Positions 9,155 to 18,373 are shown, counted from the first letter of the stretch. The stretch: DNA of 64,000 nucleotides from Gluconacetobacter dulcium (GCF_014174165.1 NZ_JABEQN010000010.1:62001-126000), one strand, 5' to 3'. Program-made: numbers and translations. The notes: generated from the sequence alone by a model not told the origin.

Positions 9155-9852
9155 GCGCCTCCTTCCGCGCCGGCCGCGACCTTCGCGGCCTCGGGCACGA
9201 CGACGATCCGATCGACAAAGATCCCCGGCGTCACGATCGCTTCGGGGTCGAGGGCGCCGACGGCGACCATGCCGCAGCTCTGGACCACGGTCATGCGCGC
9301 GGCCATCGCCATCACGGCATTGAAGTTGCGTCCGCTCTCGCGATAGGTGCAGTTGCCCATCCGGTCCGTCCGCCAGGCTTCCACCAGCGCCGCGTCGGCA
9401 TGCAGCGCATGTTCCAGCACATAGGTCCGGCCATCGAACGTCCGGGTTTCCTTGCCCTGCGCCAGCAGGGTTCCCACCGTCGTCGCGGTGTAGAAGCCCG
9501 GGATACCGGCACCGGCCGCCCGGATGCGCTCGGCCAGCGTGCCCTGGGGCACGATTTCGAGTTCCAGCTTCCCCGCGCGAAACAGTTCCTCGAACACCAC
9601 CGATCCGGCGGAGCGCGGGAAGGAACAGATGATCTTCCTGACCCGCCCAGCCTCCATCAGCTTGGCCAGGCCCACCCGGCCCGCCCCGGCATTGTTGGCG
9701 ATGATGGTCAGGTCGCGCGCGCCCTGTTCGATCAACCCCTCGATCAACGCATCCGGCTGACCGACGGAGCCGAAGCCCCCCACCATCACCACCGCGCCGT
9801 CACCGATGCCGGACAGAGCGTCCGCGATATCGCGGACTTCCTTGTTGATCAT
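9151..9852 (-). CDS. pcaI: 3-oxoadipate CoA-transferase subunit A
   Basis: Alpha subunit partner of pcaJ, 233 residues. The CoA-transferase family I signature GGFGSVGQPDALIEGL begins at about residue 25. The start at 9852 (MINKEVRD) follows a purine-rich stretch. The frame is open upstream to 9906, but that extension does not look like the family N-terminus. Some 124 non-coding bases separate it from the upstream aroE-like gene, so pcaIJF could have its own promoter or be read through from the operator region at 10.9 kb. Confidence 0.92.
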   Translation of the reverse strand: MINKEVRDIADALSGIGDGAVVMVGGFGSVGQPDALIEGLIEQGARDLTIIANNAGAGRVGLAKLMEAGRVRKIICSFPRSAGSVVFEELFRAGKLELEIVPQGTLAERIRAAGAGIPGFYTATTVGTLLAQGKETRTFDGRTYVLEHALHADAALVEAWRTDRMGNCTYRESGRNFNAVMAMAARMTVVQSCGMVAVGALDPEAIVTPGIFVDRIVVVPEAAKVAAGAEGGA

Positions 9853-9976
9853 CGTTCCCGTGCCCTCTTCCGCGTGGCTCTTGCCCATTGTGCGACATGC
9901 GAACATCTGGGCGTTATATGAACATTATTCAGTCCTAACCGAACCTGCGAGCAAGAGCAGATACGCCATCTCCCGA

Positions 9977-10801
9977 TCATGTGATCCTGCGCGCCCCTTC
10001 ATCGGACAGGAAAAATTCCAGCATAAGCCGCTGAACAACCTCATACATCTGCGTTCCTGTCGCGGTGCTGCATCCCTTCTGTCTCGCCGCGGCAATCAGG
10101 GGGGTCAGAGCAGGTTGGGTGACGACATCACCGACCACCATGTCCGCACGCAATCCATCCACCCGCACCGGATACGGGTCGTCGGGCCGCATGCCGGCGG
10201 GGCTGGCATTGCAGATCATCGCATAGCCTTCCGGGTCCGCCGGCGCGCGATGCAGACGGGCCCGTGCCGCCAATCCCCCTTGGGCGAGACGATCGATCAA
10301 CCGCGTCACGCGCCCCTCGTCGGAGTCGCAGATACCCAGATCGGCAATGCCGGGCTCCAGCAACGCGCAGGCGATGGCGCTTCCGGCACCGCCGGCGCCG
10401 ATCAGCAACGCGGAGGCCCCTGCGGGTTCGGCCCCGGCGTTGCGCTGCGCCTGCAAGAAGGCCGCACCGTCAAGCATGTCACCATGCCATCCGCCATCCC
10501 GCGCGCGCCGCGCCACGTTGGCAGCACCGAGAATACGACTGCGCCGGCTCAGGCTCCGACAAATCTCCGCTGTCGTGAATTTATGCGGAATCGTGGCGAT
10601 GAATCCCCCTACATTCCGCATGGTCAGCAACGCCCTCGTAAAGCCGGCGAAATCGTCCGGGACGACATGAGCCGGAATGCAGATCGCATTCGCGCCGCGT
10701 GCCTGAAATGCCTCCGTCATGCCCGCGGGTGATTTCACCTGAACGATCGGATCGCCAATGATGGGATAGATGCTGGTTTTTCCGTCGATGTTCCAGACCA
10801 T
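9977..10801 (-). CDS. Shikimate/quinate dehydrogenase family protein (AroE-like, copy 2)
   Basis: A second, divergent AroE-family oxidoreductase of 274 residues. It has ATIPHK with catalytic K74, GDMLDG with D111 where most AroE proteins have NTDG, and the nucleotide-binding GAGGAGSA at about 135-142. It differs clearly from copy 1 at 4961, so the two probably act on different substrates or cofactors (for example quinate versus shikimate). It is the first gene of the minus-strand catabolic run. Its promoter region is shared with the divergent FAD dehydrogenase gene and contains an IclR-like operator. The N-terminal SPAGM resembles the Pae1-type quinate/shikimate dehydrogenase subgroup; this is inference. 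Confidence 0.85.
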   Translation of the reverse strand: MVWNIDGKTSIYPIIGDPIVQVKSPAGMTEAFQARGANAICIPAHVVPDDFAGFTRALLTMRNVGGFIATIPHKFTTAEICRSLSRRSRILGAANVARRARDGGWHGDMLDGAAFLQAQRNAGAEPAGASALLIGAGGAGSAIACALLEPGIADLGICDSDEGRVTRLIDRLAQGGLAARARLHRAPADPEGYAMICNASPAGMRPDDPYPVRVDGLRADMVVGDVVTQPALTPLIAAARQKGCSTATGTQMYEVVQRLMLEFFLSDEGARRIT

Positions 10802-10877
10802 TGCCTTTCGCCTTCCTTAGCGACCGGTGGGCCGCATCCCAAAAATGGATTCGTTTTCCACACTTGAATCATTAATC

Positions 10878-10890
10878 GGAAAATGTTTCC
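10878..10890. promoter_or_regulatory. IclR-type operator in divergent promoter
   Basis: GGAAA-ATG-TTTCC is a perfect 5+3+5 palindrome with the arms and spacing of the E. coli IclR consensus core. ATTAAT repeats flank it on both sides (10871-10876 and 10891-10896). It sits between the minus-strand aroE-like gene (start 10801) and the plus-strand FAD dehydrogenase gene (start 10958). The same core occurs at 21053 in front of an IclR-family gene. Function as an operator is inferred. Confidence 0.7.
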
Positions 10891-10957
10891 ATTAATAGCG
10901 TCGCGACGATCAGGTGCGTCCTGAAGACCGGGCGAAGAGGCAGATGGACGATCCAGC

Positions 10958-12757
10958 ATGCATGCCGTGTCAGACTTGCATCCAGACGACACGCGCCCCG
11001 CCGCCGAAACGGCGCATTGCGACGTTCTGGTCGCGGGATCGGGTGCAGCCGGCCTGATGGCCGCACTGACGGCGGCCCATGCCGGCTTATCGGTCATCGT
11101 GGCGGAGAAAGCCGCTCGGATCGGCGGCACTTCGGCACGATCGGGTGGATGGCTGTGGGTTCCCGGCAATCCACAAAGCCGACGCGCGGGCCATGGCGGC
11201 ACATCGGAGGAATGGCACGCATATCTGCGAGACGTGCTGGGTACGCTCTATCACGCTCCCGGCGTATCAGATCGCCTGGAGCGGTATCTGAGCCAGGCCC
11301 CGGCCATGCTCGATTTCCTGGAACAGGAGACTGGCGTGTGTTTCGAGCCTGGCAGCCAGTCGCCCGATTTCCATGGCGAATCCCCCTGGGCCGCCACCGG
11401 ATGGCGCTCCGTCGTGGCCAGCCCGTTCGATGGTCGGCAACTCGGCCCATTCCGCCATCAGATCGCCGATCCGATTCCCGAGATGACCCTTCTGGGCCTG
11501 GATCTTTCACCAGGGCGCGATCTGAATGCCTTTCTTGCCGCCACCCGGTCGCTCCCAGCATTGATCCATAGCAGCCGGCGCCTTCTGCGGTTCGGTCGGG
11601 ATATCGTTCTTCATGGCCGCTCCACGCAGTATCGCAACGGCCATGCCCTGGTCGCCGCGCTGGCGGCAGAATGCCGAAAGCGCGGGGTGCGTTTCATGTG
11701 CTCGTCCCCGCTGCGGACGCTTGTCCGTGACGGGTCGCGGATTGCCGGCGGCATGCTTCAGCCTGCGTCCGGCACCGTCGCGATCACGGCCCGCCATGCC
11801 GTCATTCTGGCCACGGGAGGGTTTCCGCACGATCCACAGCGCCAGGGCGCACTCTTCGCGCATGTTCGCGCCGGCACCGCCCATTGCTCCGCGGCCGCGC
11901 CGACCTGCACGGGAGACGGCCTGACATTGGGCGAAACCGTGGGGGGCATCGTCGATACGTCGCTGGCCGAACCGGCGGCCTGGGCGCCGGTCTCGCGCGT
12001 TCCGGGCCGCGACGGCCACATGCGCCCGTTTCCCCATCTGCTCGAACGGGCCAAACCGGGCGTGATCGCCGTCACGCGCGATGGACGGCGTTTCGTCAAT
12101 GAAGCGTTGCCCTATCACGATGTCATGCGCGCGCTGTTCGCAGTCACACATCCAGGCGCACCGTGCGAGGCATGGCTGGTCTGCGACCACCCTTTCATCG
12201 CCCGCTACGGGTTGGGGGCGGTCAAACCCTTTCCCTTTCCGCGCGGCGGCTGGCTCCGAAACGGCTACCTGAAGCGCGGCCGGACACTGGACGCGCTGGC
12301 ATGCGCCTGCGGAATCGACGCAAAGGGCCTGGTCGAGACGGTCGAGCATTACAATGACGATGCCGCGTACGGTCGCGATACCCTCTTTTACCGTGGCAGC
12401 ACCCCCTATCAACGCGCGCTGGGCGACGCCATGCACCGGCCCAATCCCTGCGTGGCCCCCATCCGGCGGGCGCCCTTTTACGCCGTGCGGATTGTACCCG
12501 GCAGCCTCGGCACCTTCGCCGGGCTGAAAACCGGGCCTTCAGCCGAGGTATTGGATACCGATGGCCGGCCCGTTCCCGGCCTGTATGCCGTCGGCAATGA
12601 CATGGCCGGCATCATGCGCGGTGCCTATCCCTCGGGCGGCATCACGCTCGGCCCGGCCATGACGTTCGGCTGGCTGGCTGCCCGGCGGATCGCCACCCTT
12701 GCCGACCAAACGGATACACCACTCACCACGAAGGAAACGCGTCATGAAACTCTTTGA
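10958..12757 (+). CDS. KstD-like FAD-dependent dehydrogenase (paralogue 1)
   Basis: Flavoprotein of the FAD_binding_2 / 3-ketosteroid-1-dehydrogenase / fumarate reductase flavoprotein family, 599 residues. The FAD site is GSGAAG (28-33) with E50 ending strand 2, followed by IGGTSARSGG. The C-terminal FAD loop is YPSGGITLGPAMTFG. PFYAVRIVPGSLGT places Y508 where 3-ketosteroid dehydrogenases have their catalytic tyrosine; this copy alone of the three keeps it. Such enzymes put a double bond next to a ring ketone, which would suit a hydroaromatic keto-acid. No signal peptide is visible, so it is probably cytoplasmic. The natural substrate is unknown. It overlaps the NIPSNAP gene by 14 bases. Confidence 0.82.
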   Translation: MHAVSDLHPDDTRPAAETAHCDVLVAGSGAAGLMAALTAAHAGLSVIVAEKAARIGGTSARSGGWLWVPGNPQSRRAGHGGTSEEWHAYLRDVLGTLYHAPGVSDRLERYLSQAPAMLDFLEQETGVCFEPGSQSPDFHGESPWAATGWRSVVASPFDGRQLGPFRHQIADPIPEMTLLGLDLSPGRDLNAFLAATRSLPALIHSSRRLLRFGRDIVLHGRSTQYRNGHALVAALAAECRKRGVRFMCSSPLRTLVRDGSRIAGGMLQPASGTVAITARHAVILATGGFPHDPQRQGALFAHVRAGTAHCSAAAPTCTGDGLTLGETVGGIVDTSLAEPAAWAPVSRVPGRDGHMRPFPHLLERAKPGVIAVTRDGRRFVNEALPYHDVMRALFAVTHPGAPCEAWLVCDHPFIARYGLGAVKPFPFPRGGWLRNGYLKRGRTLDALACACGIDAKGLVETVEHYNDDAAYGRDTLFYRGSTPYQRALGDAMHRPNPCVAPIRRAPFYAVRIVPGSLGTFAGLKTGPSAEVLDTDGRPVPGLYAVGNDMAGIMRGAYPSGGITLGPAMTFGWLAARRIATLADQTDTPLTTKETRHETL

Positions 12758-13361
12758 ACTGATCACACTGACCTTGCAAACGGCGACCACCGGAAGGGCC
12801 TTGCCCGCGCTGGAACAGGCGCTGACGGATCGTGCGCAGGCGGCCACGCTTCTGGGGTGCTGGACGACCGAGATCGGCGCCCTCAATCAGGTGATCGTAT
12901 TGCGCAGCCACGCGGATGCGCAGGCGCTTCTGACTGCCCGCCAGGCCATGCTCGATGCCCCCTCGCCGTTCGGCTGCGGCGAATGGCTGGTCCGGATGGA
13001 AACCGAAACCTTCGCCTCGTTTCCCTTCATGCCCGAAATCCTGCCCGGCTCCTACGGCCCGATCTATGAACTGCGCAGCTACAGACTGAAACCGGGCGGC
13101 CTGCAACCGACCCTCGCCAAATGGCAGGCCGCCGTTCCCGGCCGTATCGCCTTTTCACCGCTGACGGCCGCCTTGTATGCGCTGGATGGCGAACCCCGCA
13201 TCACGCATCTCTGGCCCTATGAAAGCCTGGATGCCCGTACTACCCAGAGAGCGGAGTCCGTCCGAGCCGGCGCGTGGCCGCCGAAAGGTGGGCCGGACTG
13301 GTTGTTGCCCGACATGCGGGCCACGATCATGCTGCCGACCGCCTTCTCTCCCCTTCAGTAG
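12744..13361 (+). CDS. NIPSNAP family protein
   Basis: A 205-residue protein with a NIPSNAP-type ferredoxin-like fold in two halves. The second half begins near YELRSYRLKPGG, the family's typical entry. The start at 12744 (MKLFELITLTL) lies inside the end of the FAD dehydrogenase gene with AAGGAAAC about nine bases upstream, so the two are co-translated. NIPSNAP proteins recur in aromatic and steroid catabolic operons, but no defined catalytic role is established. Here it is a likely accessory of the FAD enzyme. It converges with pcaDC across 75 bases with no clear terminator. Confidence 0.8.
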   Translation: MKLFELITLTLQTATTGRALPALEQALTDRAQAATLLGCWTTEIGALNQVIVLRSHADAQALLTARQAMLDAPSPFGCGEWLVRMETETFASFPFMPEILPGSYGPIYELRSYRLKPGGLQPTLAKWQAAVPGRIAFSPLTAALYALDGEPRITHLWPYESLDARTTQRAESVRAGAWPPKGGPDWLLPDMRATIMLPTAFSPLQ

Positions 13362-13436
13362 CAGCCCACGCACCGCCGGGCTCTCCATTCTGGAAAGCCC
13401 GGCAACGGGCAATCGCAATCCGCATACCGCGAAAGC

Positions 13437-14612
13437 TTATCCGTTTTTCTCCGCCGCCATCTCGGCCAGGATTTCCTTGGCGCATCGTATCGCACCATTG
13501 GCTTTCGGTATCCCGGCATAGACAGCGACATGCAGCAGAAGCTCGGCAATATCCTCATCCGAGCAGCCGGTATTGCGCGAGGCCCGTACGTGAAGCGCAA
13601 ACTCCTCTTCGCACCCCAGGCCCGCCAGCAGGGCCAGGGTGACGATCGAGCGGGTCCTCCGGTCGAACTGCGGGCGGGACCACACCTGCCCCCAGGCGGT
13701 GCGCGTGATGAATGTCTGGAAATATCTGTCGAAAGCGGTGATCCGGGTGGTAGAGCGTTCGACATGGGCCGTGCCCAGTACCGCGCGCCTCACACCCATC
13801 CCCACCGCATACAAATCAGGCGCCATCTCGTCGTCCCCCGTCGGCACGAGGAAATCCAGCAATACCTGGGCGACGGCATCGGGACGCTCGACAGTGGGAA
13901 TATGCGACGCACGCGACAGCACCACCAGACGGGCGGATGGCAATGCCTCCGCCAGCGTCCGCGCGGCGGCGACAGGCGTGGACGGATCGTCCTCCCCCAC
14001 CACGACCAGCGCGGGCAGCGTGACGGCGTGAAGACGCGCGCTCAGGTCACTCACCGCCAGGGCTTCGCACGCCGAAGCATATCCCTCCGGGTCGGTTCGC
14101 AGAAAGATCTGGCGCAGGCCCCGTGCCGCGGGGGTTTCCAATCCGGCCGGCGTGATCCAGCGCGCCATGACCGTATCGGCCATCCCGGCCAGTCCCGACG
14201 CCCGCACCGTCGCCGCCCGCTCGCGCCACGAAGTTTCGCTCGGAAAGACCGGCGCGGTGTCGATCAGGGCCACGGATAGCAGGCGATCCGGCGCGCGCAG
14301 CGCCATGGCCTGGGCGATCAGGCCGCCGATCGACACGCCGGCAACATGCGCGGTCCCGACCCCCAGAACATCGAGAACCGCCAGGGCATCGGCCGCCAAC
14401 CCCTCGATCGTGTAAGGCCCTGGCGTCACGCCGGTCAGCCCGTGCCCGCGCATATCCGGGCGAATCACCCGGAAATGGCGGGACAGGGCCTCCGTCATGC
14501 CATCCCAGATGTCCGATGACGTGCCGAGCGAATGCAGCAGCAGCAGCGCGGGCGCCCCCGGCGGTCCGTCCAGGCGGACATGCACGTTCAGATCGGGCAG
14601 TGTGACGAACAT
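13437..14612 (-). CDS. pcaDC: Fused 3-oxoadipate enol-lactonase / 4-carboxymuconolactone decarboxylase
   Basis: Bifunctional protein (also called PcaL) of 391 residues for two consecutive protocatechuate-branch steps: decarboxylation of 4-carboxymuconolactone and hydrolysis of the enol-lactone to 3-oxoadipate. The N-terminal alpha/beta hydrolase (about 1-255) has nucleophile S94 in GVSIGG, an acid in GEDDPSTP and a histidine in RASHIPTVERP. The C-terminal carboxymuconolactone decarboxylase (about 265-391) has HVRASRNTGCSDEDI. It is the last gene of the pcaHGB(DC) operon, three bases after pcaB. Confidence 0.94.
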   Translation of the reverse strand: MFVTLPDLNVHVRLDGPPGAPALLLLHSLGTSSDIWDGMTEALSRHFRVIRPDMRGHGLTGVTPGPYTIEGLAADALAVLDVLGVGTAHVAGVSIGGLIAQAMALRAPDRLLSVALIDTAPVFPSETSWRERAATVRASGLAGMADTVMARWITPAGLETPAARGLRQIFLRTDPEGYASACEALAVSDLSARLHAVTLPALVVVGEDDPSTPVAAARTLAEALPSARLVVLSRASHIPTVERPDAVAQVLLDFLVPTGDDEMAPDLYAVGMGVRRAVLGTAHVERSTTRITAFDRYFQTFITRTAWGQVWSRPQFDRRTRSIVTLALLAGLGCEEEFALHVRASRNTGCSDEDIAELLLHVAVYAGIPKANGAIRCAKEILAEMAAEKNG

Positions 14613-14615
14613 CGA

Positions 14616-15998
14616 TCACTCTCCTCCGCGCCATGCCTGCAAGGCACGGGCACAGAATTCTTTTGCGTTTCCAAGATAATGCGCCGGGTCCATCAATTGT
14701 GCGATCGCCTCGGCCGACAGCGCGCCGGTAACCCGGTCGTCCTGCTTCAGCACCTGTTCCAGCCCCACGCCGCGCGCCAATGCCGTGCGACTGGCCTCTT
14801 CCAGCACATGATGCGCCGCTTCCTTGCCGATGCCGCGCGCCAGTTCCATGCTGACGGCCTCGGCCATCATGAGGCCATGGGTACGGCCGAGATCGGCCTG
14901 CATGGCCAACGGGTGGATCTCCATCCCGTCGACCGTCGCGGCCATCTGCGCCGCCGAGGCCGCCGTCAGGCGCAGCAGGGCGGGCAAGGTCTGCCATTCG
15001 GCATGCCAGCCGCCCAATCCACGCTCATGCTCCTGCACCATGGCGGCCATCAGGGTCGCAACCAGACCAGGCGCCTGGGTAGCCACGGACAGGGCGATCG
15101 CGCAGCCGACCGGGTTGCGCTTGTGCGGCATGGTCGAGGACCCGCCCTGCCCCTTGCCGCCGGGCGGCAGCAATTCGGCGATTTCGGTCTGCATCATCAG
15201 GGACAGGTCGCGGGCCAGCTTGCCCAGCACACCGCACAGGACGCCCAGCGCGCCGCCACACCCCGCCAGTTCGCCGCGAAGCGTATGCCAGGGCAGCGCG
15301 GGCAGCCGCAGGTCAAGGCGCGTAGCCATGCCGTGTGCGATCTCCAGCCCCCGACCACCCAGCGACGCCAGCGTGCCCGCCGCACCGCCGAATTGCAGGC
15401 ACGCGGCCCGCGCGACGGCGGCATCCACTTCGCGTCGCGCGGCAGACAGGGCGGTCAGCCAGCCTGCGGCCTTCAACCCCAGAGTGGTGGGTACGGCATG
15501 CTGCAACCATGTCCGGCCGGGCAGCACCGTCGCCGCGTGCGCCTCCACGATCGTGGCCAGCCCCGTTTCCAATCGCAGCAGATCGACACGGCAAGCATGA
15601 ACGGCCGCACGCAATTGCAGCACCGTCGCCGTATCGATCACGTCCTGGCTGGTCGCGCCCCAATGGACATAGCGGGCCGCCGCCGCGTCGCGTTGCGCCA
15701 CGAGGGCCGTCAGGGCGGACACGAACGGAATGGCGATATTGCCCGCCCGCGCGGCCGCCGTCGCCAGGTCCGGAATGGCGAAGGCGTCAGGGTCGGCACA
15801 GCCGGCGATAACCCGGGCGGCCTCCGCCGGCACCAGGCCAAGCGCGGCCTGGGCCTCAGCCAGCGCGACCTCGAACCGCAGCATGGCGTCCAGCCGCCCG
15901 CGATCGCCCAAGGCCGCAAGGGTCGCGGGGGTCGCGAACATGCCGTCCAGAAGTCTATCGCCTCCGGTCGCGAACGAAGCGGGCATCGTGTCAGACAT
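14616..15998 (-). CDS. pcaB: 3-carboxy-cis,cis-muconate cycloisomerase
   Basis: Fumarase/aspartase superfamily enzyme that lactonises 3-carboxy-cis,cis-muconate. It has 460 residues and carries the superfamily signature SSTMPHKRNPV, which in the fold forms the mobile catalytic loop. The start at 15998 (MSDTMPASFATGG) overlaps the pcaG stop by eight bases; the frame stays open further upstream inside pcaG but that part is not the family N-terminus. Adenylosuccinate lyase is the main look-alike, excluded here by operon context. Confidence 0.94.
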   Translation of the reverse strand: MSDTMPASFATGGDRLLDGMFATPATLAALGDRGRLDAMLRFEVALAEAQAALGLVPAEAARVIAGCADPDAFAIPDLATAAARAGNIAIPFVSALTALVAQRDAAAARYVHWGATSQDVIDTATVLQLRAAVHACRVDLLRLETGLATIVEAHAATVLPGRTWLQHAVPTTLGLKAAGWLTALSAARREVDAAVARAACLQFGGAAGTLASLGGRGLEIAHGMATRLDLRLPALPWHTLRGELAGCGGALGVLCGVLGKLARDLSLMMQTEIAELLPPGGKGQGGSSTMPHKRNPVGCAIALSVATQAPGLVATLMAAMVQEHERGLGGWHAEWQTLPALLRLTAASAAQMAATVDGMEIHPLAMQADLGRTHGLMMAEAVSMELARGIGKEAAHHVLEEASRTALARGVGLEQVLKQDDRVTGALSAEAIAQLMDPAHYLGNAKEFCARALQAWRGGE

Positions 15999-16590
15999 CG
16001 AAGAACACGGTCTCGTTTGCACCCTGAATATGGATATCGAACCGATAGACCGGCATGCCGTCCTGCTCGCCCTCACGGGTTGCCATCAGCGTCCCAACCC
16101 GATCGGACTCGACCAGACCCAGGATCGGATCGACGGCATTGCCCTCCGATTCCGGAAAATAGATCCGCGTCACCAGCCGACGCAGCAACCCACGCCCGAA
16201 CAGGCCGAGCGCGATATGCGGCGCCTGCATGCTGTTGCCCGGCCCTGGCACCTGCCCCGGCCGCACGGTGTGGAACGCGAACATGCCGTCATCGTCCGTC
16301 GGGCAGCGACCGAAACCGATGAACGCCGGGTCGATTGGGCGATCCGCCTGACAATCCTCGGGATGATCGTAGCGGCCGGCGGCGTTCGCCTGCCAGATCT
16401 CCACCAGCGCGTCGGGGATCGGCGCGCCATCCGCATCCAGCACGCGCCCGCGCACCACGATCCGCTCGCCCTGCACGCCTTCGCGCACCAGGTTCTCTCC
16501 TCCCTCCCACGGCAGGGCATAATGAAAGAATGGCCCGACCGTCTGCCATGGCGTCAGTCCCAGACGGGGCGGTGCAGTCACGTCGTTCAT
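15991..16590 (-). CDS. pcaG: Protocatechuate 3,4-dioxygenase alpha subunit
   Basis: Non-catalytic partner subunit of intradiol protocatechuate dioxygenase, 199 residues. It shows the typical opening LTPWQTVGPFFHYAL, the dioxygenase beta-sandwich segment EIWQANAAGRY and APHIALGLFGRG, where the iron-binding histidines of the beta subunit are absent as expected. The start at 16590 overlaps pcaH by four bases. Together with pcaH it opens the protocatechuate ring to 3-carboxymuconate in the cytoplasm. Confidence 0.95.
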   Translation of the reverse strand: MNDVTAPPRLGLTPWQTVGPFFHYALPWEGGENLVREGVQGERIVVRGRVLDADGAPIPDALVEIWQANAAGRYDHPEDCQADRPIDPAFIGFGRCPTDDDGMFAFHTVRPGQVPGPGNSMQAPHIALGLFGRGLLRRLVTRIYFPESEGNAVDPILGLVESDRVGTLMATREGEQDGMPVYRFDIHIQGANETVFFDV

Positions 16591-17291
16591 AGCGGGTTCT
16601 CCATCGGCGTCGCATCCCGGCCTCTCAGCACAACGTCGAAGACATAGCCGAGCGCCCATTCATTTTCCGTCGTATCAATATCGAAACGGGAAACCATGCG
16701 TCGTCGCGCATCGGCCGGCACCGCCCCCGCGATCGGATCGATGTCGATCAACGGATCGCCGGGGAAATACATCTGCGTGATCAGCCGCGTTGCGAACCCC
16801 GCGCCGAACAGCGAGAAATGAATATGCGCCGGGCGCCACGCGTTATGATGGTTACGCCAAGGATACGCGCCGGGCTTGATGGTCACAAACCGGTAACGCC
16901 CTTCCGCATCGGTCACGACTCGCCCCTGCCCGGTGAAGTTCGGGTCCAGCGGCGCGTCGTGCTGATCCTTCTTGTGGATATAGCGGCCGGCGGCGTTACA
17001 CTGCCACACTTCGACGACGGTATGCGGAACCGGGCGCCCCCGGTCGTCGAGAATACGACCGGATACGATGATCCGCTCGCCGATCGGGTCCCCCTTGCCC
17101 TGGCGGGTCATGTCATGAACCGGCGCGCGCAGCACCCGATCCCCGAAATCGATCGGGCCGGTCACTTCGGTCAATGTCTGCGGAATGCTGACCAGTTTCT
17201 GACGCGGCGAGCGCGGAACGGTGCTGACATATCCTGGATAGAGCGACGGTGGCTCGGAGAGATTTTGCGGAGAATATTGGAGCACATCCAT
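16587..17291 (-). CDS. pcaH: Protocatechuate 3,4-dioxygenase beta subunit
   Basis: Catalytic subunit of protocatechuate 3,4-dioxygenase, 234 residues. All four non-haem Fe(III) ligands are visible: Y104 (AGRYIH), Y143 (GAYPW), H156 and H158 (PAHIHFS). It is the first gene of the pcaHGB(DC) operon, with the promoter in the 130-base gap shared with the divergent AraC-type regulator. The ordering H-G-B-DC and tight overlaps imply one transcript. Confidence 0.96.
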   Translation of the reverse strand: MDVLQYSPQNLSEPPSLYPGYVSTVPRSPRQKLVSIPQTLTEVTGPIDFGDRVLRAPVHDMTRQGKGDPIGERIIVSGRILDDRGRPVPHTVVEVWQCNAAGRYIHKKDQHDAPLDPNFTGQGRVVTDAEGRYRFVTIKPGAYPWRNHHNAWRPAHIHFSLFGAGFATRLITQMYFPGDPLIDIDPIAGAVPADARRRMVSRFDIDTTENEWALGYVFDVVLRGRDATPMENPL

Positions 17292-17344
17292 CTTTTTATT
17301 TCCTTTCCGCTCCCGGCCCCACCTGTGCGGTCAGGCCCGATGAA

Positions 17345-17360
17345 CGCACAATGGGGTGCG
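17345..17360. promoter_or_regulatory. Inverted repeat between pcaH and araC-type gene
   Basis: CGCAC and GTGCG are separated by six bases in the divergent promoter region. This placement suits a regulator operator for the pca operon and its AraC-type regulator. The arms are only five bases, so chance is possible in such GC-rich DNA. Confidence 0.35.
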
Positions 17361-17421
17361 GCGTCGTCATAGTCGATGCACAAAGCCTTCCCGACTTGCA
17401 GTTTTCGGACAATTCACGACA

Positions 17422-18324
17422 ATGCGACCCATGACCGGACCGGATGGAGAAACAGCCGATAAAACCAGGACAGATCGCGACCCTTTCCTGATCCACGACG
17501 GGATCGACCATGCCGGTCTGCGGTATTTCCTGGACATCGAACCGCTGGAGCGCCGCTCGCGCCCCGCGAACTGGCGCGTACGCCGCCACAGCCACGCGGC
17601 GCTGGCGCAGATTTTCGTGCTGGCGTCCGGTGGTGGACTGATCGAACTGGATGGGGTCAGCCAGGATTTCCTGGCCCCCGGCTTCATCTGGGTTCCCGCC
17701 GGCGCCCCCCATTCGCTGGCCTACCACCCCCGCACGCACGGGCATGTGATCACGGTCGGGCTCGGCCATCTTGTCGCTCTCGCGGACCGCACCCGCACCA
17801 TCGCGCCTCTTCAGGCCGGGCCGCGCCCCGTCGCGACCGACATCGCGGAATTCGACCGCATCGTCGCGCTGTCCCAGATTCAGCCGAAAATCGAAGACGC
17901 ACTGTCGGACACGGTGCGCAACGCAACCGCGCAGATCATCCTGGCGACCGTCTGCCGCCTGCTGCACGCCGCCGATACCCCACCTCCAACCCGGCGCGAC
18001 GCCGCGCTGGTCCTGGCATTCCGCACCCTGATCGAACGGGATTTCACCGCGCATGCCACGCTCGAAACCTATCTTGCGACGCTGAACACCACGGAACGTA
18101 CGCTGCGCCGGGCCTGCATCCGCGTGAGCCAGCAGACCCCCAAGGACATCATCCAGAGCCGGATCGCGGCGGAAGCCCGGCGTCTGCTGCTGTTTTCCGG
18201 CCTCAGCGCCGCCCAGATCGCAGCACGGCTGGGCTTCAGCGATCCGGCCTATTTCTCGCGCTGGTTCCGCGCCAGGGAAGGCGTCACGATCCGCGCCTTC
18301 CGACAGGAGCGACAGACCGGCTGA
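17422..18324 (+). CDS. AraC-family regulator, probable pca operon regulator
   Basis: About 300 residues, with an N-terminal cupin-like effector domain (RRHSHAALAQIFVL, later WVPAGAPHSLAYHP) and a C-terminal AraC double helix-turn-helix. The second HTH reads AAQIAARLGFSDPAYFSRWF. AraC regulators of this layout (PobC/PobA-regulator-like) sense aromatic acids. It is divergent from pcaH, so it probably activates pcaHGB(DC) in response to protocatechuate or a related acid. The start is uncertain: ATG at 17422 or 17431, neither with a strong ribosome site. The effector is inferred from position only. Confidence 0.82.
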   Translation: MRPMTGPDGETADKTRTDRDPFLIHDGIDHAGLRYFLDIEPLERRSRPANWRVRRHSHAALAQIFVLASGGGLIELDGVSQDFLAPGFIWVPAGAPHSLAYHPRTHGHVITVGLGHLVALADRTRTIAPLQAGPRPVATDIAEFDRIVALSQIQPKIEDALSDTVRNATAQIILATVCRLLHAADTPPPTRRDAALVLAFRTLIERDFTAHATLETYLATLNTTERTLRRACIRVSQQTPKDIIQSRIAAEARRLLLFSGLSAAQIAARLGFSDPAYFSRWFRAREGVTIRAFRQERQTG

Positions 18325-18373
18325 GACGTTCGGCTCCCTTGCCCGTTCAATCCTTCTCGGGCAAAAAGTGGCG

